64,000 nucleotides of DNA from Agromyces lapidis (GCF_009749405.1 NZ_WBIQ01000005.1:62001-126000); one strand, 5' to 3'; shown: positions 8,073 to 16,895, numbered from the stretch's first letter. Program-made: numbers and translations. Notes: a model not told the origin generated them from the letters alone.

Positions 8073-8819
8073 TTGCCAGAACCGCTGCTCGACCTCCTCT
8101 GGCGCGACCGGGCGGCCGCACCCGTCAGCCGCCGCCGTGGCCCGAAGGCCCGCCACTCGACCACCGATGTCGTGACCCTCGCCATCGACCTCGCCGTCGA
8201 GGGCGGGATCGGCGCGGTCACGATCCGAGCACTGGCGCAGAAGCTCGAACTGACGCCGATGTCGGTCTACACGCACGTGAACAGCCGCGACGACCTCCTC
8301 GTGCTGATGGCCGATCAGGCGCACGGCAGCATGACGCCGACGCCGTTCGGGCGTTCGACATGGCGAACCCGAGTGCGCCGCGTGGCCGACGACAACCTCG
8401 CGCTCCTGAGGGAGCATCCGTGGCTGCTCGACCTCGACGACCCGCGAACCGCCCTCGGGCCCGGCACCATCGCGAAATACGACCGCGAACTGCACGCCTT
8501 CGACGGCACCTCGCTCGACGACGTCTCGCGCGACGCGGCACTGACCTTCGTGCTCGACTTCACCCGCGCGACCGCTGCGCGCATCGTGGTGCGGCCCGAG
8601 ACGGGCGAGTTCAGCGAGCTGTGGGAGCAGTCGGTGGCGGGGCTGGCCGCGTATCTCGGCGACGACCTCCCCCTCGCCCAGCGGGTCGGCCGCGCCGCCG
8701 GCGAGGCGATGGGCGGCCCGTACGACGCCGAACGGGCGTGGGAGTTCGGCCTGGCCCGGGTGCTCGCCGGGCTGGCCGATCTCGCGGGCCTCCGCGACGC
8801 ACCCCCGGCCGCGGAGTAG
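8073..8819 (+). CDS. TetR-family transcriptional regulator
   Basis: A 248-residue one-component repressor. The N-terminal helix-turn-helix has the form AVTIRALAQKLELTPMSVYTHV, typical of the TetR_C-terminal class that resembles tetracycline repressors (long, with an N-terminal arm). The TTG start at 8073 is preceded at a spacing of six bases by the strong GGAGGAGG (8059-8066). It most likely represses itself and the divergent VOC gene through the palindrome at 8006-8039. The inducer is unknown. Confidence 0.88.
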   Translation: MPEPLLDLLWRDRAAAPVSRRRGPKARHSTTDVVTLAIDLAVEGGIGAVTIRALAQKLELTPMSVYTHVNSRDDLLVLMADQAHGSMTPTPFGRSTWRTRVRRVADDNLALLREHPWLLDLDDPRTALGPGTIAKYDRELHAFDGTSLDDVSRDAALTFVLDFTRATAARIVVRPETGEFSELWEQSVAGLAAYLGDDLPLAQRVGRAAGEAMGGPYDAERAWEFGLARVLAGLADLAGLRDAPPAAE

Positions 8820-8827
8820 AACGGCGT

Positions 8828-8853
8828 CGGGCTCGGGCGATCACCCGAGCCCG
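8828..8853. terminator. Bidirectional hairpin terminator
   Basis: CGGGCTCGGG (8828-8837) pairs with CCCGAGCCCG (8844-8853) across a 6-base loop. It sits between the convergent TetR and GH5 genes. Confidence 0.7.
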
Positions 8854-8882
8854 GCACCGCGGTTCCTCAGCGCCGCAGTCGC

Positions 8883-10301
8883 TCAACGCCCGAGCGTCAC
8901 CGACACCGCCGCCCCCGGCTTCGCCGTGATGCGCAGCGTCTGCTTCTTCTTGTCGTAGTGCGCCTTGCCGCCCGTGATCGTCACCTTGGGCGACGTCGCG
9001 TACACCGACGACGGCACCCAGACGTCCGTCGGTCCGCCCGCCGCGGTGTAGCTCAGCGTGTAGGCACCGCTCGCCGCGTCGAAGTGCTCGGCACCGGGCA
9101 TTCCCGCGATCGCGCGGGCGTAGGGGCCGAACGCGGGTTCGTTGCCGGGTGCGGCGTTGCCCGAGGCATCCATCGCGCAGTAGCCGCCGCCGTCGGCGCG
9201 GCACCAGTACCACATGGCCCAGCCGCTCGCGAAGCGCTCCATCGACGCGACCTGCGCGGCGACGAGCGCCGCGTTGCCGGGCGTGCGCGAGTTCGGCACA
9301 CCCCACTCGCCGACGATCAACGGCATGCGGTTGGCCGTCGGGTACGCCGAGATCGCGGCCTCGTAGTTCACCACGAAGTCGTCGCCCGGCCAGTCGCCGC
9401 CCTCTTCGACGCCCGTGTTGTAGAAGTGCGGGGCGTAGCCGAGCTTCGGGTCGTCGAAGGTGCGCAACTGGGTGGGCACGCCGTAGCCGACGAGCACGGT
9501 CGGCTCGAGGAAGATCCACGACTCGTCGTCGACCGAGCGGATCGCGCCGATGAGCCGCTCGTACATGTCGCTGATCTTCGTCGACTCCATGCGGGCCGAG
9601 GCGGTCACCCAGTCTTCACCCTCTGCGAACTCGCCGAACGGCTCGTTGAAGAGGTCGTAGCCGATGAGGCTGTCATGGCCGCCGAATCGGTCGGCGATCT
9701 CGACCCAGAGCTGCTGCTGCGCCGCACGCAGGTCGGCGTCGTCGTAGAGGTGCGTGAAGGCCCGCATGACCGCGGGCTGGAAGTAGTTGTTGAACCAGTT
9801 GTCGGGGTCGTCGACGAACGGCAGCCCGTCGGTGCGGGTCGCCCACTCGGGGGCGCCCGAGGCGCCGAACACCGGCCCGTACACGTCCTGGTGCATGTCG
9901 AGCATGACGTGCACGCCCTCGCGGTCGGCCGCGTCGAGCACCGACTCGACGTAGTCGAAGTACGCCTCGTCGTACTCGCCCTGCTCGGGCTCGAAGTACT
10001 GCCACTGCACGACCAGCCGAAGGAACGTGGCGCCCTGATCGGCCATCGCGGCGACCTCGGCCGGCGTCAGACGGTCGTGCACGTACTTGGCCGCGTTGAA
10101 CCCGCGCAGCTGCAGCGCCCGACCCTGCTGATCGGTGATGAAGGTTCGGCCGTCGGGCGTGGTGATGCGGTCGGACTTCACCGCTGCGGCCGCCGGCGGC
10201 GGTGGCGTCGGCGGGGCCGCCGCGGCGGCCGTCGGGATGGCGAGCGCCGCCGCCGCAGCAAGGGCGAGGCAGGCGGCGGCACGGGGCAGGAAGGAAGGCA
10301 T
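8883..10301 (-). CDS. Secreted GH5-family glycosidase, endoglycosylceramidase-like
   Basis: A 472-residue exported glycoside hydrolase. An Ala-rich signal peptide (about residues 1-28) and a Pro/Ala linker precede a (beta/alpha)8 barrel with the two GH5 glutamates in YDLFNEPFGEF (acid/base) and LIVGEWGVPNS (nucleophile). A small C-terminal beta domain ends in VSVTLGR. The barrel resembles endoglycosylceramidases and related actinobacterial GH5 enzymes. The glycolipid substrate is likely but not certain, and a cellulase-type activity cannot be excluded. The ATG at 10301 is preceded by AAAGGAG. It appears monocistronic. Confidence 0.85.
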   Translation of the reverse strand: MPSFLPRAAACLALAAAAALAIPTAAAAAPPTPPPPAAAAVKSDRITTPDGRTFITDQQGRALQLRGFNAAKYVHDRLTPAEVAAMADQGATFLRLVVQWQYFEPEQGEYDEAYFDYVESVLDAADREGVHVMLDMHQDVYGPVFGASGAPEWATRTDGLPFVDDPDNWFNNYFQPAVMRAFTHLYDDADLRAAQQQLWVEIADRFGGHDSLIGYDLFNEPFGEFAEGEDWVTASARMESTKISDMYERLIGAIRSVDDESWIFLEPTVLVGYGVPTQLRTFDDPKLGYAPHFYNTGVEEGGDWPGDDFVVNYEAAISAYPTANRMPLIVGEWGVPNSRTPGNAALVAAQVASMERFASGWAMWYWCRADGGGYCAMDASGNAAPGNEPAFGPYARAIAGMPGAEHFDAASGAYTLSYTAAGGPTDVWVPSSVYATSPKVTITGGKAHYDKKKQTLRITAKPGAAVSVTLGR

Positions 10302-10395
10302 CGGCGCTCCTTTGCGCGTCATGGCGACCAGGGTTGCGAGCGAGCCTAGGGGAAGTGGGTCATTTGTCCAAGTAGTTTCTCGAGGCCCTCCCGCC

Positions 10396-10743
10396 CTACG
10401 GGATGTAGTCGACCAGCCCCTGCGGCGCGACCGCCGCACGGTAGCGCTCGACGAGTTCGCGCCAGCCCACCTCGGGCGTGAACTCGTGCGCGTGCACGGC
10501 CTCAGTGAAGTGCCACAGGAGATACGGATGCGCGCCGAGCGCGTACAGCGCCGCGTAGTCGCGTGCGGCGAACGCCGCCTGCTCCTCGGCGGTGAGCTCG
10601 CGGTCGTCGCTCGCGGCCTCCGCCCCGGCGCCGGCCCCGAGCCATCCCTCGACGTAGCCGGCGGGGTCGTCGACGTAGGCGGCGACCCGCTCGTCGCTCA
10701 GCTCGACCCATCGCATGAACTTGTCGACCATGTACTTCGTCAT
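10396..10743 (-). CDS. LigA-type small subunit of extradiol ring-cleavage dioxygenase
   Basis: A 115-residue protein with the all-helical LigA fold; AHPYLLWHFTEAVHAHEF is characteristic. In LigAB enzymes the alpha subunit covers the active site of the beta subunit. It is the last gene of the operon, and its ATG overlaps the stop of the LigB-type gene by four bases, as expected for subunits made in equal amounts. The substrate is not known; catechol, protocatechuate or gallate-like diols are typical of the family. Confidence 0.85.
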   Translation of the reverse strand: MTKYMVDKFMRWVELSDERVAAYVDDPAGYVEGWLGAGAGAEAASDDRELTAEEQAAFAARDYAALYALGAHPYLLWHFTEAVHAHEFTPEVGWRELVERYRAAVAPQGLVDYIP

Positions 10744-11585
10744 CGCTTGCCCTCCCACAGGAAGAACGGGCTCGACGCGAACCGCGACTCCGCCACGTCG
10801 ACGAAGTCGGCGGGCCGGCCTCCCATCGCGGCGAGCGCGGCGACCGCGTTGAGGTACTGGTAGGTCATGCAGCCGGCGTCGAGGAGGCGCTCGAAGTCGC
10901 TGCACACGCTGACGGCGCCGTCGAGGTCGCCGTCGCGCATCCACGCTGCGGCGGCGCGGTCGAACTCGGGGTCGGGCGAGCCGGCGAAGGTGCGCGGCCC
11001 GCCGACGTCGTTCGCCATGTGCCCCGAGGTCAGCAGGGCGACGCGCGCGTCCGAGTCCCACGACGAGATCGCCGAGCGGAGGTGCTCGCCGAGGGCGACG
11101 AACCGGCGCACGCTCGGCACGGGCGGCATCGACGCGTTGGTGTGGATCGGCACGACCGGGAGGTCGAGCTCGGGCCTGACGTACTGCAGCGGGATGACGA
11201 AGCTGTGGTCGAGTCGCCATTCGAGGCTCACCGAGAGGTCGATCGTCTCGGGCAGGACGGTGCGGCCCGTGAGCTCGTCGGCGAGCTCACGGTGCCCGGT
11301 GACCTCGACGTGCTCCATGCCGAAGGTGCGCACCTCGTTCTCCCAGGTGCCGTGGTACGACTCGGCCTTGCCGACGACGAAGGCCGGCGAGTTGTCGTAG
11401 AAGAACTGCCGCAGGTGGTCGGTGCCGATCACGACGACCGCGTCGAGCTCGTGTTCGGCGAAGGCCCGCCGGATCCGGGCGAAGCCCGCAGCGACGCCCT
11501 GGAGGTCGTCGGGCATCGGGTCGCGCATCGCGCGCCAGAGCAGCGGGTTGTGCGGCGTCGCGGCCGCGAGCACGAGTTCGGCCAT
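10740..11585 (-). CDS. LigB-type catalytic subunit of extradiol dioxygenase (class III)
   Basis: A 281-residue catalytic subunit. The iron ligands expected for class III extradiol enzymes are visible: His12 in AAATPHNPLLW and a second His in VVVIGTDHLRQFF. The segment SLEWRLDHSFVIPLQYV and the late TSGHMANDV are also typical. It should open a dihydroxylated ring with O2 beside the non-heme Fe(II). It lies 11 bp after an ACMSD-type amidohydrolase and is coupled to the LigA-like subunit. The substrate is undetermined. Confidence 0.88.
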   Translation of the reverse strand: MAELVLAAATPHNPLLWRAMRDPMPDDLQGVAAGFARIRRAFAEHELDAVVVIGTDHLRQFFYDNSPAFVVGKAESYHGTWENEVRTFGMEHVEVTGHRELADELTGRTVLPETIDLSVSLEWRLDHSFVIPLQYVRPELDLPVVPIHTNASMPPVPSVRRFVALGEHLRSAISSWDSDARVALLTSGHMANDVGGPRTFAGSPDPEFDRAAAAWMRDGDLDGAVSVCSDFERLLDAGCMTYQYLNAVAALAAMGGRPADFVDVAESRFASSPFFLWEGKR

Positions 11586-11596
11586 GTCGCTCCCTC

Positions 11597-12460
11597 TCAG
11601 ATTCCGAACAGCTTGCGGGCGTTGTCGAGCAGGATCTTCTGCCGCGACTCGGGCTTGAACGGCAGCTCGGCGAACTCGTCCATCCACCGGTCGACGGTCA
11701 TCACGGGCCAGTCCGAGCCGAAGAGCACCCGGTCGGTGATGAGCGAGTCGGCGTAGCGCACGACCTCGGGCGGCAGGTACTTCGGCGCCCAGCCCGAGAG
11801 GTCGAGGTAGACGTTCGACTTGTGCCACACCATCGCGAGGTTCTCGAGGTGCCACGGCCAGGCGGGATGCGCACTGATGATCCTGAGCTCGGGGAACTCG
11901 GCCGCGACGTCGTCGAGGTACGGGATGGGCCGGGCGTTCTCGAGCCGATACCCGCCGCCGCCGGGGGTGCCGGCCCCTGCGCCCGGGAAGCCCGAGTGGA
12001 ACATCACGACGAGCCCGAGTTCGGCGCACGCCTCCCAGATCGGGAAGAAGCGGCGGTCGTTCGGCAGGAACTTCTGCCGCGAGGCGTTGAGCTCGCCGAC
12101 GCCCTTGATGCCGTACTCGCCGTGCATGCGGCGGATCTCGGCGATCGCGGCCTCGCCCTTCCACGGGTCGATGCCCGCGAACGAGAGGAACACGTCGGGG
12201 TGGTCGAGCTGCGCGCGCCCGAGCAGGTCGTTCGGCGCGCCCTTGATGCCCGAGGTCGTCTCGGAGTCGGAGTTCACGATGACCGCCATCATCCTGTGCT
12301 CGCGGTACTGGTCGGCCTGCTCGGCGAACGAGACCGCGGGGCGCTCGCGCCCGAAGTGCTTCGCCATCTGCTGGTGGCGCTTGCCCATCGCGGCGAGGAA
12401 CTCCTCGGTCTGCGGGTGGGTGTGCACGTCGATCGCGACGAGCTCGTCGGGGCGGGTCAT
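11597..12460 (-). CDS. ACMSD-type amidohydrolase (metal-dependent hydrolase/decarboxylase)
   Basis: A 287-residue TIM-barrel protein of the PF04909 amidohydrolase family. Metal ligands are visible as HTH in AIDVHTHPQ, His in VMFHSGF, His in IISAHPAWPW and Asp in LFGSDWPVM. The family includes alpha-amino-carboxymuconate-semialdehyde decarboxylase, gamma-resorcylate decarboxylase and oxalomesaconate hydratase. Coupling to a LigAB dioxygenase suggests action either on the aromatic acid before cleavage or on the ring-opened product. Its start overlaps the CoA-transferase stop by four bases. Confidence 0.85.
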   Translation of the reverse strand: MTRPDELVAIDVHTHPQTEEFLAAMGKRHQQMAKHFGRERPAVSFAEQADQYREHRMMAVIVNSDSETTSGIKGAPNDLLGRAQLDHPDVFLSFAGIDPWKGEAAIAEIRRMHGEYGIKGVGELNASRQKFLPNDRRFFPIWEACAELGLVVMFHSGFPGAGAGTPGGGGYRLENARPIPYLDDVAAEFPELRIISAHPAWPWHLENLAMVWHKSNVYLDLSGWAPKYLPPEVVRYADSLITDRVLFGSDWPVMTVDRWMDEFAELPFKPESRQKILLDNARKLFGI

Positions 12461-13623
12461 GCGCGGCTCCCTTCATGTGCCATGGATGCTTCGCCGAGCA
12501 GCTCGGCGTCGTGCTCGCCGAGCCCGGGGGCGGCGTGGATCCTCGGGCGCCCGCTGCGGCTGAACCTGGTGCTCGGCACGGGCACCCGCAGGGGCGTGCC
12601 CTCGTGCCCGTCGATCTCCTCGACGAGGCCCATCGAGGCGATCTGCGGGTCGTCGAACAGCTCGGCGACCGTGTTGAGGGGTCCGTGGGGGATGTCGTGC
12701 GCGGCGAGCCGATCGAGCCAGTGCTGCCGTGGCATCCGCGCCGTGATCGCCTTCAGCAGGGCGTCGAGTGCGTCGTAGTTCGCGACCCGCGCCTCGCGGC
12801 TCGCGAAGCGCGGATCCTCAGCGAGCTCGGGGTGCTCGAGCACGTCGAGCAGCCCGGTCCAGAACTTCTCGGGCACCGACATGTGCACGACGAAGGCGCG
12901 CCCGTCGGAGCCGCGGCAGGCGTAGGCCTGCGCGCGGCGCGGGCGCGAGTGGGGACCGGCGACCTGGCCGGTCTCGAGGTAGGTCGACGCCGCCTCGGTG
13001 AGGAAGTCGATGAGCGAGCCCACCATCGACACCTCGATGTGCTCGCCGTGGCCCGTCGCGTTGCGGGCGTGCAGCGCCGCGAGCACGGCCTGCGCGGCCT
13101 GCATGCCCGAGAGCAGGTCGGAGAACGCCGGTCCCAGCGGGCGCAGGATGTGCTCGGGCACCACCTGGCTGTACATGCCGCCGACCGCCGAGATGACGGT
13201 GTCGTACGCAGGGCGGGCGGCGTACGGGCCGTCGGCGCCGAAGCCGGTGATCGCGCAGCTCACGAGGCGAGGGTTGCGCTCGCGCAGCACCTCGGGGCCG
13301 AAGCCGAGCCGGCGTGCGACGCCCGGCCGGAAGTTCTCGATGAGCACGTCGGCGTCGCCCGCGAGCCGCAGCAGCTCGGCGAGCCCGCGCTCGCTCTTGA
13401 GGTCGAGCACGACGGCGCGCTTGCCGCGGTTGTACGCCGCGAACTGCGGGCTCATCGTGCCGCGCCCCTCCCAACGGCGCATGGGGTCGCCGCCCGGCGA
13501 CTCGACCTTGACGACGTCGGCGCCGAGGTCGGCGAGCAGCTTCGCGGCGTACGGCCCCGAGATGTACTGGCCGAGTTCGATCACGCGGATGCCGGCGAGC
13601 GGGCCGGCCTGTTCAGCGGACAT
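12457..13623 (-). CDS. CaiB/BaiF family (class III) CoA-transferase
   Basis: A 388-residue family III CoA-transferase: IRVIELGQYISGPYAAKLLADLGADVVKVE at the N-terminus (split for length: IRVIELGQYISGP, then LLADLGADVVKVE) and a two-lobed intertwined fold are expected. It would move CoA between carboxylic acids, activating an intermediate of the pathway. Oddity: the position normally holding the catalytic aspartate (SMxD) reads EVSMVGS, so the acyl-accepting residue may be missing or shifted. It overlaps the dehydrogenase by 11 bp and the amidohydrolase by 4 bp. Confidence 0.87.
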   Translation of the reverse strand: MSAEQAGPLAGIRVIELGQYISGPYAAKLLADLGADVVKVESPGGDPMRRWEGRGTMSPQFAAYNRGKRAVVLDLKSERGLAELLRLAGDADVLIENFRPGVARRLGFGPEVLRERNPRLVSCAITGFGADGPYAARPAYDTVISAVGGMYSQVVPEHILRPLGPAFSDLLSGMQAAQAVLAALHARNATGHGEHIEVSMVGSLIDFLTEAASTYLETGQVAGPHSRPRRAQAYACRGSDGRAFVVHMSVPEKFWTGLLDVLEHPELAEDPRFASREARVANYDALDALLKAITARMPRQHWLDRLAAHDIPHGPLNTVAELFDDPQIASMGLVEEIDGHEGTPLRVPVPSTRFSRSGRPRIHAAPGLGEHDAELLGEASMAHEGSRA

Positions 13624-14632
13624 CGATGATCACCTTTCCTGGGGGCGAGTCGGCGAAGCCGCGGTAGGCGCGGCCGATCTCGGCGAGGGGGTACCGGGTG
13701 CCGATGAGCGGGGTGACGGCGCCCGCCGCCACGAGCTCGAGGGCGCGCCGCACCTGGGCGTAGTCGGCGCTCGCGACCCCGATGAGTCGCTTGCGGCGCA
13801 GGTAGAAGTCGAGGGTGTCGAGCTCGAGCGAGCGGTCGGAGACGGCGGCGCAGAACACGGCCCGCCCGCCCCAGGCGAGCGCGGCGACCCCGGCGCCGAG
13901 CGTCGGCCCGTTGCCGCTGACGTCGATCACGACGTCGAAGCCGCCCGGATGGCGCTCCGAGAGCTGCGCGCGGAGCGCGGTGGCATCCGTCGCGGCGACG
14001 CTCACGACCCCTTCGGGCAGTTCGGATGCCTCGATCACCGAGCGCGACGCGGCGACGACCTCGGCGCCGCGGTGCGCCGCGATGGCGGTGGCGGCCCGGC
14101 CGAGCGTGCCGCCCGCACCGGTGACGAGCACGCGCTCGCCCGCGACGACCCCCGCGGTCTCGAGCGCGTTGAGCACGATGGGCACGCTGTGCACCGCGGC
14201 GGCCGCGACGGCGGCGGGGATGTCTCCGCGAGCGACGGCGTTCTTCGCGGGCACGGCGACGAACTCGGCCGCACCGCCGTCGCGGTGCACGCCGACGACC
14301 GTCTGCGCGGGGCAGTCGGCTTCACGCCCCCGCGCGCAGGCCGCGCAGCCGCCGCACGCGATGTTGGGCTTCACGACGACGGCCTCGCCGAGGCGGGCGG
14401 CGTCGACACCGGCGCCGACCGCGACGACGACACCGGCGGGGTCCAGGCCGAGCACGCGCGGCAACTTGGCGGCGGTGCCGGGGCCGCGCCCGGCGATGAC
14501 GTTGAGGTCGAGCTGATTGACCCCGACGATCTCGACGCGCACGAGCACCTCGCCAGGAGCAGGCGTCGGGTCGGGACGCACGGCGACGGCGAGCCCGTCG
14601 ACTCCGTGGCTCGAGAGCACCGCTGCACGCAC
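13613..14632 (-). CDS. Zinc-type alcohol dehydrogenase / quinone oxidoreductase-like (MDR) protein
   Basis: A 339-residue medium-chain dehydrogenase/reductase. A structural zinc lobe is visible as four cysteines in CGGCAACARGREADC, and the Rossmann glycine motif is VTGAGGTLGRAA. It should use NAD(P)H to interconvert an alcohol or enone and a carbonyl. I chose the GTG at 14632 (MRAAVLSSHG); the frame continues upstream without similarity. It is the first gene of the five-gene operon ending at ligA. Two TGGATACC-type sites lie upstream of it. Confidence 0.85.
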   Translation of the reverse strand: MRAAVLSSHGVDGLAVAVRPDPTPAPGEVLVRVEIVGVNQLDLNVIAGRGPGTAAKLPRVLGLDPAGVVVAVGAGVDAARLGEAVVVKPNIACGGCAACARGREADCPAQTVVGVHRDGGAAEFVAVPAKNAVARGDIPAAVAAAAVHSVPIVLNALETAGVVAGERVLVTGAGGTLGRAATAIAAHRGAEVVAASRSVIEASELPEGVVSVAATDATALRAQLSERHPGGFDVVIDVSGNGPTLGAGVAALAWGGRAVFCAAVSDRSLELDTLDFYLRRKRLIGVASADYAQVRRALELVAAGAVTPLIGTRYPLAEIGRAYRGFADSPPGKVIIDVR

Positions 14633-14682
14633 CGTCTGCCTCCATCTCGTCGTCGAGTCGCGGCCGTTTCCGCGAGATCTCC

Positions 14683-14696
14683 GGAAACGGTATCCA
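14683..14696 (-). promoter_or_regulatory. Candidate GntR operator (degenerate copy) before the ring-degradation operon
   Basis: On the minus strand this reads TGGATACCGTTTCC, one base different from TGGATACCGTATCC of the palindrome at 14811. It lies 51 bp before the dehydrogenase start. Assignment is by similarity to the other sites in this window. Confidence 0.5.
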
Positions 14697-14791
14697 TGCC
14701 TCGCGTGAACGAGCCAGCGGTTTGCCATGCCCAATCAGCTCTGGGTCATGCCTCTTCGCGGCCCGGCCTCACGTGGCTCTGGACAAAACCA

Positions 14792-14825
14792 TAGACAGTC
14801 TCGCTCATTTTGGATACCGTATCCA
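14792..14825 (+). promoter_or_regulatory. Promoter with overlapping GntR palindrome before the substrate-binding protein
   Basis: TAGACA (14792-14797) and TACCGT (14815-14820) stand 17 bp apart as -35 and -10. The palindrome TGGATACCGTATCCA (14811-14825; 7-bp arms, one central base) covers the -10 box. A bound regulator here would block transcription toward the gene at 14895. Confidence 0.6.
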
Positions 14826-14894
14826 GCAATTCGCGATGAGGCGAAACGCTCTCCGCGGGAGCCTCAGCGCACCACCCGTCAGGAACGGAGCATC

Positions 14895-15974
14895 ATGCGC
14901 AGATCCATCCCCCGATCAGGCCGGGCGGCGATCGCCGCCCTGGCAGCCCTCGCGCTGCTCGCCGGCTGCGCCGCGTCGAGCGGCGCCGGCCCCGCCGAAC
15001 CCGTCGAGCTCGCCGACGGCGAACCCGGCGCGGCCGAGGACACCGACATCACGGTGGCCATCCCCTTCCCCGACATCACGATGTACTCGATGTACGTGCT
15101 CGCGACCGACCTCGGCTACTACGAGGAGGAGGGCCTCACCGTCGAGGTCATCACCGCCGACAACGTCACCGCGGCCGTCGCCTCGGGCAGCGCCGACATC
15201 GGCGTCGAGTCGACCGGCACCGTCATCGAGGCGATCCGCGGAGGCGTCGAGGTCGACCTCGTCAGCGGCCACTACTGCCGGCAGAACTTCGACTTCGCCG
15301 TGCAGCAGGGCATCGAGGATGCCGCCGACCTCGACGGCACCTCGGTCGTGCTCGCCGGCACTCCCGGCGATCCCGCCGAGTTCCAGCGCAAGCGCGTGCT
15401 GATGGAGGAGGGCTGGGACCTCGACACGGTGAACGTCGAGGTCGTCTACCCCGGGCCCGGCTCGGAGTCGTGGACCGAGTTCTTCGTCAACGACAAGATC
15501 AGCCTGCAGCCGTTCTACGGCGACGACCGGCCCGCGCTCGAAGAGCACGGCGCCGAGTTCCCCGTCGAGGCGCTGCGCAACTGGGCCAACGACGTGATGG
15601 TGTCCGGCAGCGCGTACGCCGCCGAGAACCCCAACACGATGGTGCGGTTCCTGCGCGCGACGCTCAAGGCCACCGACTACATGACGGCGCCCGCGCCCGG
15701 CGAGTTCCCCGAGAACGTCGACTCGGTGCTCGACATCTACGAGTCCAACGACTTCGACGTCTCGGCGCTCCGCGGCTCGGACAGCGTCTGGGTGCTCGAC
15801 GGGCACCTCGCCTGCCAGAACCTGTACTTCGGTGCCGAGGCGTGGGACACGACGATCGAGACCCAGGAGCTCGAGCCCATCGAGTTCGACGAGTCGCAGC
15901 TCGTGTACCTCGAGAAGGCGCAGGAGTTGCTCGGCCTCGACAACGAGGGGCCGGCGACGCTGCCCTACCCCTGA
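14895..15974 (+). CDS. ABC transporter substrate-binding lipoprotein (NMT1/THI5-SsuA type)
   Basis: A 359-residue lipoprotein with signal peptide and lipobox LLAGC (Cys25). The binding domain begins DITVAIPFPDITMYSMYVLATDLGYY, of which MYVLATDLGYYEEEGL is the typical SsuA/TauA/NMT1 segment. These proteins deliver aromatic or sulfonated small molecules, pyrimidine precursors or nitrate-like ligands to an ABC permease. The ATP-binding and permease genes at 17.3-19.8 kb on the other strand, which have no binding protein of their own, are the obvious partners. A good ribosome site (GGAACGGAG, 14882-14890) fixes the start. Confidence 0.85.
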   Translation: MRRSIPRSGRAAIAALAALALLAGCAASSGAGPAEPVELADGEPGAAEDTDITVAIPFPDITMYSMYVLATDLGYYEEEGLTVEVITADNVTAAVASGSADIGVESTGTVIEAIRGGVEVDLVSGHYCRQNFDFAVQQGIEDAADLDGTSVVLAGTPGDPAEFQRKRVLMEEGWDLDTVNVEVVYPGPGSESWTEFFVNDKISLQPFYGDDRPALEEHGAEFPVEALRNWANDVMVSGSAYAAENPNTMVRFLRATLKATDYMTAPAPGEFPENVDSVLDIYESNDFDVSALRGSDSVWVLDGHLACQNLYFGAEAWDTTIETQELEPIEFDESQLVYLEKAQELLGLDNEGPATLPYP

Positions 15975-16009
15975 GTCGTCGCGAGCTCGTGCTCGCACTC
16001 GCCTCGAAC

Positions 16010-16049
16010 CGAGAGCCCCCGCCGCAGCGCATGACGGTGGGGGCTCTCG
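16010..16049. terminator. Bidirectional hairpin terminator
   Basis: CGAGAGCCCCC (16010-16020) pairs with GGGGGCTCTCG (16039-16049). It sits between the convergent binding-protein and LuxR genes. Confidence 0.75.
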
Positions 16050-16061
16050 TGCGCCACCGGG

Positions 16062-16895
16062 TCAGCGCTCGGCGCCGGCGTCGGCGTGCGCCATCGCGAT
16101 GAGCTCACTGCGTGACCTCGCATTCAGCTTGCGCAGGATGCTGCTCACGTGAGTCTTCACGGTGGTCTCGGCGACGAACGCACGCTTCGCGATCTCGGCG
16201 TTCGACATACCGCTCGCGACGAGGCCGAAAATCTCCCGCTCGCGAGGCGACAACGACTCCGACCCGCCCGCAGGACTGCCGACGAGCAGGGCCTGATTCG
16301 TCTCCGCACGGTCGGCTGAGTTCGATGGCGCGCCGGCTCCTTGGTGCGCCGAGCGCGAACCGAGCGCCCACATTCCGAGCGCGACGCAGAGGCAGATCAC
16401 CGACCAGACGGCGACATCCGGCCACAAGCCGGGCGCGTCCCAGGGCTTGCCGTTGATCGTGCCCCACTCGCCCGACATCGAGAAGCTCGGAAGAGTGAGC
16501 AGCGCCGCGACCGCCAACGCCCCGGGGACGACCGCCGCCGCGAGCAGTCGCCGGTTGCGAACCGATGCCGAAGCGGCGAGCAGGTACGGCACGGCGAGCA
16601 GGATCAAATAGGCGGTCCAGCCCGTCTGGCTGAGCCGCGCCGGCCAGAACAGCAATTGGCAGACGAGGATGACTCCCAGCAGCCCTAACGCGAGTTGCGG
16701 CCTCGACCGGGCGAGCGCGAACACCAGCCCGAAGCCGATCACCGTGAGCGCGGCATACGGAGAACCGACGAAGCTCTCGGTGCGGACCGGCACCGAGGAC
16801 GCGATGCTCGAGCCCTCGACGATGAACCACCACGCCACGAGCACGACCGCCACCGCGATCTCGCCGACCACCCTGAATCGCCCCATCGTTCGCAT
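16062..16895 (-). CDS. Membrane-anchored LuxR-type regulator without receiver domain
   Basis: A 277-residue protein. Residues 1-170 hold several hydrophobic helices (for example VAVVLVAWWFIVEG, FGLVFALARS and AVWSVICLCVALGMWAL). A linker leads to a C-terminal NarL/FixJ-type helix-turn-helix, LSPREREIFGLVASGMSNAE then TVKTHVSSILRKL. There is no response-regulator receiver and no kinase domain. The membrane part resembles that of actinobacterial sensor kinases, so this may be a one-component membrane sensor. TAGCTT lies six bases before the ATG on this strand (leaderless start). Confidence 0.75.
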   Translation of the reverse strand: MRTMGRFRVVGEIAVAVVLVAWWFIVEGSSIASSVPVRTESFVGSPYAALTVIGFGLVFALARSRPQLALGLLGVILVCQLLFWPARLSQTGWTAYLILLAVPYLLAASASVRNRRLLAAAVVPGALAVAALLTLPSFSMSGEWGTINGKPWDAPGLWPDVAVWSVICLCVALGMWALGSRSAHQGAGAPSNSADRAETNQALLVGSPAGGSESLSPREREIFGLVASGMSNAEIAKRAFVAETTVKTHVSSILRKLNARSRSELIAMAHADAGAER

